Source of the DNA: Priapulus caudatus | Taxonomy: Eukaryota > Priapulida > Priapulimorpha > Priapulimorphida > Priapulidae | Direction of reading: 5' to 3' | Length of the DNA: 27,410 nucleotides | Assembly: GCF_000485595.1 (NCBI RefSeq) | Contig: NW_014578217.1 | Span: forward strand, 5,262-32,671 | Shown here: positions 18,740 through 26,876 of the stretch, piece by piece | Layout of the letters: each line of letters starts with the position of its first letter | Numbering within the stretch: position 1 is the first letter of the stretch | Notes under the pieces: model-generated | Database searches by the model: none | Told to the model about the DNA's origin: nothing | The model's input: the letters and a program-made list of their open reading frames with translations, nothing else | Made by a program: the position numbers and the translations under genes

Positions 18740-20355
18740 CACCTTCTCCCTCTCCTCCTCTACCTTCTCTACTTACTCCTCTATCTTCTCCCTCTACCTT
18801 CTCCTTCTCCTCTCCCTTCTCCCCATCCTCCTCTACCTCCTCCTCCACCTTCCCCTCCTTCTCTACCTCCTCCATCCACCTTTTCCTCATCAACCTTCTC
18901 CTCTACCTCCTCCCTCCACCTTCTCCTCTACCTCCTTCCTCCACCTTTTCATCCTCCACCTTCTCCTCCTCCACCTTCTCCTCTACCTCCTCCCTCTACC
19001 TTCTTCTCCTCCACTTTGTGCCCATGCTCCTCTACCTCATCCCTCCACCTTCTCCTGCTCCACCTTCTCCACCTACCCCTCCTCCCACCAATTTCTCCTC
19101 CTCCACCTCCTCTACCTCCTCCCTCCACCATCTCATCCTCCACTTTCTCCCATGATCCTCTACCTCCTCTCTCCACCTCTCCTCATCCTCCACTTCCCCC
19201 TCCTCCTCCTCCACCTCGCCTCCTCCTCCACCTTCTCCACCTACCCCTCCTCCCACCAATTTCTCCTCCTCCACCTCCTCTACCTCCTCCCTCCACCATC
19301 TCATCCTCCACTTTCTCTCCATGATCCTCTGCCTCCTCTCTCCACCTCTCCTCATCCTCCACTTCCCCCTCCTCCTCCTCCACCTCGCCTCCTCCTCCAC
19401 CTTCTCCCTCTTTTTCTCCACCTTCTCCCCTCCTCCTCTGCCTTCTCCCCTCCTCCTCTACCTCCTCCCTCCACCTTCTCCTCTACCTCCTCCCTCTACC
19501 TTCTCCTCTTCCACTTTCTCCTCTACCTCCTCCCTCCACGTTCTTCTCTTCCACTTTCTGACAATGCTCCTCTACCTCATCCCTCCACCTTCTCCTCCTC
19601 CACCTTCTCCACCTACCCCTCCTCCCACCAATTTCTCCTCCTCCACCTCCTCTACCTCATCCCTCCACCTTCTCCTCCTCCACCTTCTCCACCTACCCCT
19701 CCTCCCACCAATTTCTCCTCCTCCACCTCCTCTACCTCCTCCCTCCACGTTCTTCTCTTCCACTTTCTGACAATGCTCCTCTACCTCATCCCTCCACCTT
19801 CTCCTCCTCCACCTTCTCCACCTACCCCTCCTCCCACCAATTTCTCCTCCTCCACCTCCTCTACCTCATCCATCCACCTTCTCCTCCTCCACCTTCTCCA
19901 CCTACCCCTCCTCCCACCAATTTCTCCTCCTCCACCTCCTCTACCTCTTCCTTCCACCATCTCATCCTCCACTTTCTCCCATGATCCTCTACCTCCTCTC
20001 TCCACCTTCTCCTCATCCTCCATTTCCCCCTCCTCCTCCTCCACCTTCTCGCCTCCTCATCCACCTTCTCCCCCTCCTCCTCTACCTCCTCCCTCCACCT
20101 TCTCCTCATCCACATTCTCCCCCTCCCCCTCCACCTTCTCCCCCTCTTCTATCTCCCTCCACCTTCTCCTCCTCTCCCTTCTCACCATCCTCCTCTACCT
20201 TTTCCCTCCACCTTCTAATCCTCCTCCACCTCCCCCTCCTTCTCTACCTCCTCCCTCTACCTTCTCGTCATCCACCTTCTTCCTTCCTCCTCTACCTCTA
20301 CCTTCTCCTCTTCCTCCACCTTCTCCACCTCCCCCTTTTCCTCTACCTCCTCCCA
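18740..20355. repeat. Polypyrimidine minisatellite, unit 1
   Basis: About 1.6 kb almost free of purines on the plus strand, built from CTCCTCCACCTTCTC blocks. A longer marker, CACCTACCCCTCCTCCCACC, recurs at about 19070, 19238, 19610, 19690, 19819 and 19899, showing higher-order units of 80, 168 and 209 bp. Long open frames on both strands are composition artefacts. Confidence 0.95.
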
Positions 20356-20356
20356 G

Positions 20357-20395
20357 TGTACGTTTCCACAAAAGATGCCTCGTATGATGCAGACT
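20357..20395 (+). CDS. 39-nt micro-exon candidate, unit 1
   Basis: Polypyrimidine tract plus TCCCAG precedes it and GTAAGT follows it, both near-ideal. It has 13 codons (CTFPQKMPRMMQT), phase 0 at both ends, so it can be included or skipped without changing frame. The unit 2 copy differs at two residues. The product is not recognised. Confidence 0.4.
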
Positions 20396-20638
20396 GTAAG
20401 TACTTTTATTAAAATTTATAATGCATTTAATTATAGAATATATTATAGGTTATTTAGTTGTAAATTTATATGACAAGTAGAAAGGTACAATAAATGTATC
20501 ATAAGCATCGACGCCTTTAGCTGGTGGTTTTATTTCCGGCAAGTAGCTCGACAACGTTCATACGAGTCCGATAGTTAAGGTGACTTTCTCTGGTAATTAT
20601 ATATCGGCAGAAAGTTAAATAATATAGTGACTCTCATA

Positions 20639-20683
20639 ATGCGATTCGCACATCCCAAAATACACCCCGCTCACTATCGCAAG
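20639..20683 (+). CDS. Exon-like ATG segment of unit 2
   Basis: 45 nt coding MRFAHPKIHPAHYRK, ending in the ideal AAG|GTGAGT donor at 20684, phase 0. It differs from unit 1 by one internal residue and the last residue. Confidence 0.35.
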
Positions 20684-21080
20684 GTGAGTGCTCTATGTTC
20701 CGACAACCCTATGTTCCGACTATGTTCTACCTTCTCTCTCTCCTCCTCCTCTACCTTCTCCACCTCCTCCTCTACCTCATCCCTCCACCTTATCCTCATC
20801 GTCCCCCTCCCCCTCCTCCTCTTCTTTCACCTTCTCCCCCTCCTCCTCTACCTCATCCCTCCACCTTCTCCTCATCCACCTTTTCCTTCCTCCTCTACCT
20901 CCTCCTTCCACCTTCTCCTCCTCTTCTCCCTTCTCCCCATCCTCCTCTACCTCCTCCATCCACCTTCTCCTCCTCCCTCTACCCTTTTCTCCTCCACTTT
21001 CTCCCCATGCTCCTCTACCTCCTCCCTCTACCTTCTCCTCTTCCACCTTCTCCACCTCCCCCTCCTTCTTCCACCTTCCA

Positions 21081-21864
21081 CGTTTGAAGAACACATAATG
21101 AATGTGTGTGCCAAGATCTCAAAAAAGCTGGTACTGTTTTGGCGGATCAGGAAATTTCTCGATCATGATTCCTGCCTGAAGTTTTACTTTGGCTTTGTTT
21201 TACCTGATATTGATTATGGTATTGTTGTGTGGGGAAATGCCGCGAAGAGTTATATTGACAAAGTTTTTAACCTGCAGAAACGTTTTGCGCGGTTAATTCT
21301 TAACATTCGTAGACCTTCAGACGCCCGCACTAAAGAAATCTTTTCGCAGCTAGGTTTTATGACTGTTCGCCTACCATCGATCTCTTTTAACTTACACAAT
21401 TTTACGTAAGCAGGCACCTGCCTATCTTGACGTTTTTTTTTATTTTTTACTTTTAAACATGAAGTGAGCTCTAGACGGACGCGTAGTGTGTGTGCAGATG
21501 AAGCGCGTTTGTATCCGCCCCGTGCACGCACTGAAATGCTACGAAAATCTTTTCGGTGCGCGGCGGCATCTGAATGGAATAATTTACCTCCTGACGTTCG
21601 AGATGCCCCCACCATTTCTTCTTTTAAAGTCCGTCGGTCTAAAGAAAATCTTGCCCTATCAATAGGGCCCATTGTGCTCTATACTTACCCCGTACAAATT
21701 TTAGTCAAGTATTTCAACATATTGTGTATTTATTTAATATTTAACCGTTCTGTTGCTGTGAGACGGCCATGTGGAAGATAGGTCCGCACCAATTTATTGT
21801 GTCTGTACCTAACATGTTTTACCGTCGTTAAATAAGGTTTTACTTACTTACTTACTTACTTACT
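21081..21864 (+). mobile_element. 5'-truncated CR1/L2-type LINE fragment
   Basis: The segment interrupts the pyrimidine tract of unit 2. It codes the C-terminal end of a non-LTR reverse transcriptase (HIMNVCAKISKKLVLFWRIR, then VLPDIDYGIVVWGNAAKSYI, then LQKRFARLI), followed by the usual C-terminal domain landmarks SFRCAAASEWNNLP and SFKVRRSKENL. Stop codons and a frame change near 21400-21470 separate the two parts, so it is dead. The 3' end AAATAAGGTTTTACTTACTT runs into (ACTT)n, typical of CR1/L2 3' tails. The catalytic core and endonuclease are absent. No clear target duplication is visible in the low-complexity flanks. Confidence 0.85.
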
Positions 21865-22640
21865 CTCCTCCTCCACCTCCTCTACCTCCTCCCTCCACCT
21901 TCTCCTCCTCCACTTTCTCCCTATGCTCCTCTACTACTTCTCTCCACCTTCTCCTTATCTTCCACCTCCCCCTCCTCCTCTTCCACCTTCTCCCCTCCTC
22001 CTCCACCTTCTCCCTCTCTTCCTCCACCTTCTCCCCCTCCTCCTCCACCTTCTCCCCTCCTCCTCTACCTGTTCTGTCCACCTTCTCCTCTTCTACCTCC
22101 CCCTCCTTCTCTACCTCCTCCCTCTACCTTTTCCTCTTCCACCTCCCCCTCCTCTACCTCTTCCCTCCACCTTTTCCTCATCCACCGTCTCATCTACCTC
22201 CTCTCTCCACGTTCTGCTCTACCTCCTCCCTCTACCTTCTCCTTCTCCACCCCCTCCTTCTTCTCTACCTCCTCCCTCCACCTTCTCCTCATCCACCGTC
22301 TCATCTACCTCCTCCGTCCACCTTCTGCTCTATCTCCTCCCTCTACCTCCTCCCTCCACCTTTTTTTCCTCCACTTTCTCCCCATGCTCCTCTACCTCCT
22401 CCCTCCACCTTTTCCTCCTCCACCTTCTCCACTTCTCCCTACTCCCTCCACCTTCTCCTCCTCCACCTCCTCCTTCTACCTTCTCCTCCTCCACCTTCTT
22501 CTCCTCCACTTTCTCCCCATGCTTCTCTACCTCCTCCCTTTACCTTTTCGTCATCCACCTTCTCCCTTCCTTCTCTACCTCCACCTTCTCCTTCTCCTTC
22601 TCCTCCCCCTTCTCCACCTCCTCCCCTTCCTCTACCTCCT
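21865..22640. repeat. Polypyrimidine minisatellite, unit 2 right part
   Basis: CTCCTCCACCTTCTC-type repeats resume directly after the LINE tail. Together with 20740-21080 they form the tract of unit 2. Confidence 0.95.
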
Positions 22641-22645
22641 CCCAG

Positions 22646-22684
22646 TGTACGTTTCCACACAAGATGCCTCGTGCGATGCAGACT
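22646..22684 (+). CDS. 39-nt micro-exon candidate, unit 2
   Basis: TCCCAG acceptor and GTAAGT donor. It has 13 codons (CTFPHKMPRAMQT), phase 0 at both ends. Two amino-acid differences from the unit 1 copy and no stop. Confidence 0.4.
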
Positions 22685-22790
22685 GTAAGTACCTTTATTA
22701 AAATTTATAATGCATTTAATTATAGGAATATATTATAGGTTATTTAGTTATAGATTTATATGACAAGTAGAAAGGTACAATAAATGTATC

Positions 22791-23479
22791 ATAAGCATCG
22801 ACGCCTTTAGCTGGTGGTTTTATTTTCGGCAAGTAGCTCGACAACGTCCATACGAGTCCGATAGTTAAGGTGACTTTCTCTGGTAATTATATATCGGCAG
22901 AAAATTAAATAATATAGTGACTCTCATAATGCGATTCACACATCCTAAAATACACCCCGCTCACTATCGCACGGTGAGTGCTCTATGTTCCAACACTATG
23001 TACCTCCTCCACCTTCTCCTCTTCTTCTCCCTTCTCCCCATCTTTCTCTACCTCCTCCCTCCACCTTCTCCTCATCCACCTCGCCCTCCTCTACCTCCTC
23101 CCTCCACCTTCTGCTCCTCCACCTTCTCCACCTCCCCCTCCTCCTTCCACCTTCTCTTCCTCCGCCTCCTCTACCTCCTCCCTCCACCTTCTCCTTTTCC
23201 ACTTTCTCCCCATGCTCCTCTACCCCCTCTCTCCACCTTCTCCTCATCCTCCACCTCCCTCTTCTCCTCCTCCACCTTCTCCCCTCCTCCTCCACATTTT
23301 CCTCCTCTTCCTCCACCTTCTCCCCTTCCTCCGCTACCTTCTCCCCTTCCTCCTCTACCTCCTCCCTACACCTTCTCCTCATCTACCTTCTTCCCCTCCT
23401 CTACCTCCGCCCTCCACCTTCTCCTCCTCCTCTCCCTTCTTCCCATCCTCCTCTACCTCCTCTACCTCCAATTTCNCAG
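22791..23479 (+). repeat. Tandem unit 3 of 3, running into the NSD exon
   Basis: It begins like the other units and has the ATG segment at 22929-22973 and a pyrimidine tract at about 22995-23475. Where units 1 and 2 have the 39-nt segment, this one has the acceptor of the large NSD exon. Confidence 0.9.
22929..22973 (+). CDS. Exon-like ATG segment of unit 3, possible first coding exon of NSD
   Basis: 45 nt coding MRFTHPKIHPAHYRT, donor GTGAGT at 22974, phase 0. The next acceptor (23477-23479) opens the NSD exon in phase 0 across a 506-bp pyrimidine-rich intron, so direct splicing gives a continuous frame. Only position and phase support this; the peptide is not a recognised NSD segment. Confidence 0.35.
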
Positions 23480-25672
23480 AAGGTCAGTGGAGGTCAGGAG
23501 GTCAGCAAGGATGTCGGCAGGGGTCAGGAGGTCAGCAAGGATGTCGGCAGGGGTCAGGAGGTCAGCAAGGATGTCGGCGGGGATCGGGAGATCGGCGAGA
23601 AGACCGACTCGAGCGGAGAGGAGACGGTCGTCATTCTCAAGAAGAAACGCAAGGGCCTCAAGCTGCAGCTGAGCCTCAGCCGATCGCCCAAGTCCGGCCG
23701 CGGCGCGATGCCAGGGGGTGCCGCATGCGCGATGCCGCCGGCTGAACACCAAGAGGCAAAGTGGGGCCGGAAGCAGAAGGCGGCGGCGAAGAGCGAGGGT
23801 CGTCTTGCGGCGCTGCGGGAAGAGAGCAATGGCGGCGCGTCGCCGGCGCGCTCCTCCGACTCCGATGACCACGCCGCCGCCTCGTCGTCGTCTTCGTCGC
23901 GATCCAGCAGCTCGTCGGGGTCGGAGGTCGCGCGGGCGGCGCGGCCTCGCGACGCCGTGTGCGCGGCGTGCGAGGGCGTCGGTGCCGATCTGCTGTCGTG
24001 CGACGGCGGCTGCCACAACGCGTTCCACCGCGAATGCGTCCCTGCCGCGGCGACCGCCGCCGCTGCTGCCCCCGCCGCCGCCGCCCCCTTCCTCTGCAAG
24101 GAGTGCGCGTCGGGCGTGCACCCGTGCTTCGTCTGCAAGGAGTCGGCGGGCGAGGTGAAGAAATGCGGCGCGGCGCAGTGCGGGAAGCACTACCACGACG
24201 CGTGCCTCGCGGCGTTCCCGGGCGGGCGCGGCGGCGCCGGAGCGCAGGCGCGGCGGTACTGCCCGCGGCACACGTGCCTCACGTGCCACGCGGACGACCC
24301 GCGGAGCGCGCGCGCCGCCAAGGGCCGCATGCAGCGCTGCGTGCGCTGCCCCGCCGCGTACCACTCCGGCGACGCGTGCGTTCCCGCCGGCGCCACCGCG
24401 CTCACCGCCGCCTCGATCGTCTGCCCGCGGCACTTCCGGCCGGCGAAGGCGCGGCGCGCGCAGCACGCCAACGTCAACGTCAACTGGTGCTTCGTGTGTG
24501 GCCGTGGCGGCGCGCTGCTCTGCTGCGAGTCGTGTCCGACGGCGTTCCACGCGGGCTGCGTCGGCGTCGCTCAGCCGCCGGACGGCGCGTGGTACTGCGA
24601 GGACTGCACGGCGGGCCGGCAGCCGCTGTTCGGCGACATCGTCTGGGTGAAGCTCGGCTGCTACCGCTGGTGGCCGGCGCGCATCTGCCCGCCGCGCGCC
24701 GTCCCCGACAACGTGTTCGACCTGCCGCACGGCATCGGGGAGTTCCCCGTCTGCTTCTTCGGCTCGCACGACTACTACTGGCTGCACAAGGGCCGCGTGT
24801 TTTACTTCGACGAGGGCGACAAGGGCTCGAAGGACCGCACGAGCTCGGCGCACCTCGCCAAGCAGTTTCATCGCGCCGTCGTCGAGGCGACGGACGCGTT
24901 CAAGGCGTGGCAGGCGTCGCGCGAGAGCCGCGTGGCGCAGGAGAGCGAGCGCAGCGGCCGCAAGCCGGCGCCGTACAAGCACATCAAGACGAACCGGCCC
25001 GTCGGCAAGGTGCAGATCTACACGCGCGACCCCGCGGAGCTGACGCCGTGCGAGTGCGCGCCGACGGCGGCGCACCCGTGCGGCTACGACGGCGACTGCC
25101 TCAACGCGATGATGTACTACGAGTGCCACCCGGCGGTGTGCCCCGCGGGCGAGCGGTGCGAGAACCAGCGCTTCGTCAAGATGCAGTACGCCGCGTGCGC
25201 GCCGACGAAGGTGGGCGCGCGCGGCTGGGGCCTGCGCGCGCTCGAACCCGTCCGCAAGGGTCAGTTCGTCGGCGAGTATGTCGGTGACCTCATCGACGAT
25301 GAGGAGTGCCGGCGGAGGCTGCGGCGCTCGCACGAGGACAACGTCGGCGACTTCTACATGCTCACGATCGACAAGGACCGCGTGATCGACGCCGGCCCCA
25401 AGGGCAACCTGACGCGCTTCATGAACCACGACTGCGCGCCGAACTGCGAAACGCAGAAGTGGACGGTGAACGGCGACGTGCGCGTCGGCCTCTTCGCCCT
25501 GCGCGACGTCGCCGCCGGCGAGGAGCTCACCTTCAACTACAACCTCGACTGCCTCGGCAACGAGAAGCGACCGTGCCTCTGCGGCGCCCCGCGCTGCAGC
25601 GGCTTCATCGGCGTGCGGCCGAAGGGAGCCGCCGACAACGGCGGCGGAACCGCCGCGGCGGGCGCAAAATAA
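23480..25672 (+). CDS. NSD: NSD-family histone H3K36 methyltransferase, terminal exon
   Basis: The acceptor is pyrimidine tract plus TTTCNCAG (one ambiguous base at 23476). The exon has 730 codons to TAA. Order in exon residues: three 10-residue GQEVSKDVGR repeats (4-33), a KKKRK basic patch (55-59), a Ser/Asp linker, PHD1 (158-208, CAACEGVGADLLSC), PHD2 (214-262, CFVCKESAGEVKKC), PHD3 (264-330), PHD4 (335-380, CFVCGRGGALLCCESC), PWWP (385-475, GDIVWVKLGCYRWWPARI), AWS (520-570), SET (572-691; GWG 582-584, NHDC 649-652, FNYNLDCLG 685-693) and post-SET (CLCGAPRC, 699-706). Blocks and order match human NSD2. The family mono- and dimethylates H3K36 in chromatin. It ends just after post-SET, so the PHD5-C5HCH module is missing, and no PWWP1 is seen upstream. 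Confidence 0.95.
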   Translation, partial: KVSGGQEVSKDVGRGQEVSKDVGRGQEVSKDVGGDREIGEKTDSSGEETVVILKKKRKGLKLQLSLSRSPKSGRGAMPGGAACAMPPAEHQEAKWGRKQKAAAKSEGRLAALREESNGGASPARSSDSDDHAAASSSSSSRSSSSSGSEVARAARPRDAVCAACEGVGADLLSCDGGCHNAFHRECVPAAATAAAAAPAAAAPFLCKECASGVHPCFVCKESAGEVKKCGAAQCGKHYHDACLAAFPGGRGGAGAQARRYCPRHTCLTCHADDPRSARAAKGRMQRCVRCPAAYHSGDACVPAGATALTAASIVCPRHFRPAKARRAQHANVNVNWCFVCGRGGALLCCESCPTAFHAGCVGVAQPPDGAWYCEDCTAGRQPLFGDIVWVKLGCYRWWPARICPPRAVPDNVFDLPHGIGEFPVCFFGSHDYYWLHKGRVFYFDEGDKGSKDRTSSAHLAKQFHRAVVEATDAFKAWQASRESRVAQESERSGRKPAPYKHIKTNRPVGKVQIYTRDPAELTPCECAPTAAHPCGYDGDCLNAMMYYECHPAVCPAGERCENQRFVKMQYAACAPTKVGARGWGLRALEPVRKGQFVGEYVGDLIDDEECRRRLRRSHEDNVGDFYMLTIDKDRVIDAGPKGNLTRFMNHDCAPNCETQKWTVNGDVRVGLFALRDVAAGEELTFNYNLDCLGNEKRPCLCGAPRCSGFIGVRPKGAADNGGGTAAAGAK
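23491..23580 (+). repeat. 30-bp coding tandem repeat at the 5' end of the NSD exon
   Basis: Three units of GGTCAGGAGGTCAGCAAGGA followed by TGTCGGCAG-type ends, almost identical, coding GQEVSKDVGR. The period is a multiple of three, so copy number can change without frameshift. Confidence 0.95.
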
Positions 25673-25929
25673 AATACCGACGCTGATGGGGCAGGGACGA
25701 CTCCGTCCGCAGAGCAAGAGCAGGCGATCTGTGGCTGGTGGACGTCGGGCGACCTCGTGGGTATAAAGACGCAGGTCAAAAGGGCTATCGCTTCTGGTCC
25801 TCACTTGTCGCATTTCCATGGGAGGCACAAGTAAGAACTCTGTCAAAATACAAGAAATGACAAGCAGACTTTTTAGAGCAATTTTTATCATGTTTCTAAC
25901 ACGAATATATATAATATTATTAAAATAAA
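25668..25929 (+). other. NSD 3' end: AATAAA motifs
   Basis: One AATAAA (25668-25673) overlaps the stop codon itself, and a second (25924-25929) lies in AT-rich DNA about 255 bp downstream and is the more plausible poly(A) signal. Confidence 0.35.
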
Positions 25930-26640
25930 TTAATTGTGCTTCTTTAAATAATATAATAATGCTATAATTTGAACTGTTAGTGAAACTGTATGAAAAATTA
26001 GCAGAAGTAAGATGAAGCTGGGGCTAGGAAGTTTATTTGATTAAATGTACTTAATTACAGCAATTACTATATTTCTATGTTCATTAAATCAGAAAGCAAG
26101 AAATATGATTGTAAGGCTTGTCGCAATCGAGGACACAACAAAATGAAAAATAATATAAGATAGATAAGACCCCTCGTAGCCGTAGGTCAGAGCCCGAGGG
26201 TTGGTGGAATCGAATTTCTATGGCGTGTGCCGTGGTGGCTCTTTTTATTTGCCGTGGTACCCCTGAAAATTGGCTGGTATGCACCTTTGTAAACCACTGA
26301 CTGGTCCTCCTGTTTGTCCCCTGTACCCATAAATTCTGTGTTGTGTACGTATCCCACTTTTTCCCGCCCAAAATGTTCTAAGGGTTACGCAGGTTTTTCA
26401 AAAATTTCACGCAACTACATGCACTTGTTTTGTGGAAGCGTTTTTTCATATTTTATTATCGCGAATCAAGCATGCAGGCTCAAGTTTGCTGTTTATTTAC
26501 TGTTTTTGATCACATAACAGCACAAACTCATAGTGATTTTTTATGCTGAAGTAATCAGTAATACCCTTAAAGCTGACAGGTGAAAAAAACATAATAAAAT
26601 AAAATGTTTGTTTGTTTGTGTGCCACTGCCAAGCCCGCCA
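25930..26640. other. AT-rich downstream region, no gene recognised
   Basis: Mostly AT-rich. An ORF on the minus strand (26084-26371) has no recognisable motif and includes a B-box-like GATTCGATTCC-type stretch near 26206-26216, possibly old repeat DNA. A TTTG repeat lies at 26606-26619. Confidence 0.4.
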
Positions 26641-26663
26641 AGAAGCGGCCGTCGAAAAACTAG
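26634..26663 (+). CDS. Possible short terminal exon (basic tail ending AKKRPSKN)
   Basis: A T/G-rich stretch ending CCAAG precedes a frame PAKKRPSKN followed by TAG (26661-26663). The Lys/Pro-rich tail is protein-like, but the acceptor (AAG) is weak and there is no AATAAA downstream on this strand. An AATAAA on the opposite strand (26674-26679) argues for a minus-strand transcript end here instead. Confidence 0.15.
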   Translation, partial: PAKKRPSKN

Positions 26664-26876
26664 GTTCATTACATTTATTAAATGTTCGATTTCATACATA
26701 GATCAGAGCTTACACATTACAAACTCCGTCGTCACGGGCGTTTCAGATGAAAAAAAAAAAGCAGACGAAGGCCCGTCATGACGATCCGGCGCCGTCGACA
26801 GGTCGTCGCCAATGGCGAGTGAACCGAAACTCGAAGAGAGCAAGAACAGAGAGCCAGATCAGAGCAGACACTATAG

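Larger units (their letters stand above)
18513..20500 (+). repeat. Tandem unit 1 of 3
   Basis: The unit starts ATAAGCATCGACGCC. It contains about 180 bp of unique sequence, an ATG exon-like segment (18651-18695), a long CTCCTCCACC minisatellite (about 18740-20355), a 39-nt exon-like segment (20357-20395), AT-rich DNA and AATAAA (20489-20494). Unit 2 begins with the same bases at 20501. Length 1988 bp. Confidence 0.9.
20501..22790 (+). repeat. Tandem unit 2 of 3, interrupted by a LINE
   Basis: Same order as unit 1: ATG segment (20639-20683), pyrimidine tract (20740-21080 and 21865-22640), 39-nt segment (22646-22684) and AATAAA (22779-22784). Total 2290 bp, about 1500 bp without the inserted LINE. 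Confidence 0.9.

Noticed and set aside
18639-20387. 582-codon plus-strand ORF (Pro/Leu/Ser-rich), similar long ORFs in units 2 and 3, and Gly/Glu/Arg-rich antisense ORFs
   Set aside because: They run through a CTCCTCCACC minisatellite whose composition almost excludes stop codons on either strand; only the short spliced segments at the edges have splice-site support.
23462-25891. 809-codon antisense ORF covering the whole NSD exon
   Set aside because: It is the reverse-complement shadow of a GC-rich coding exon with strong third-position bias. The sense frame has all NSD domains; the antisense product is low-complexity Ala/Arg/Val with no motif.
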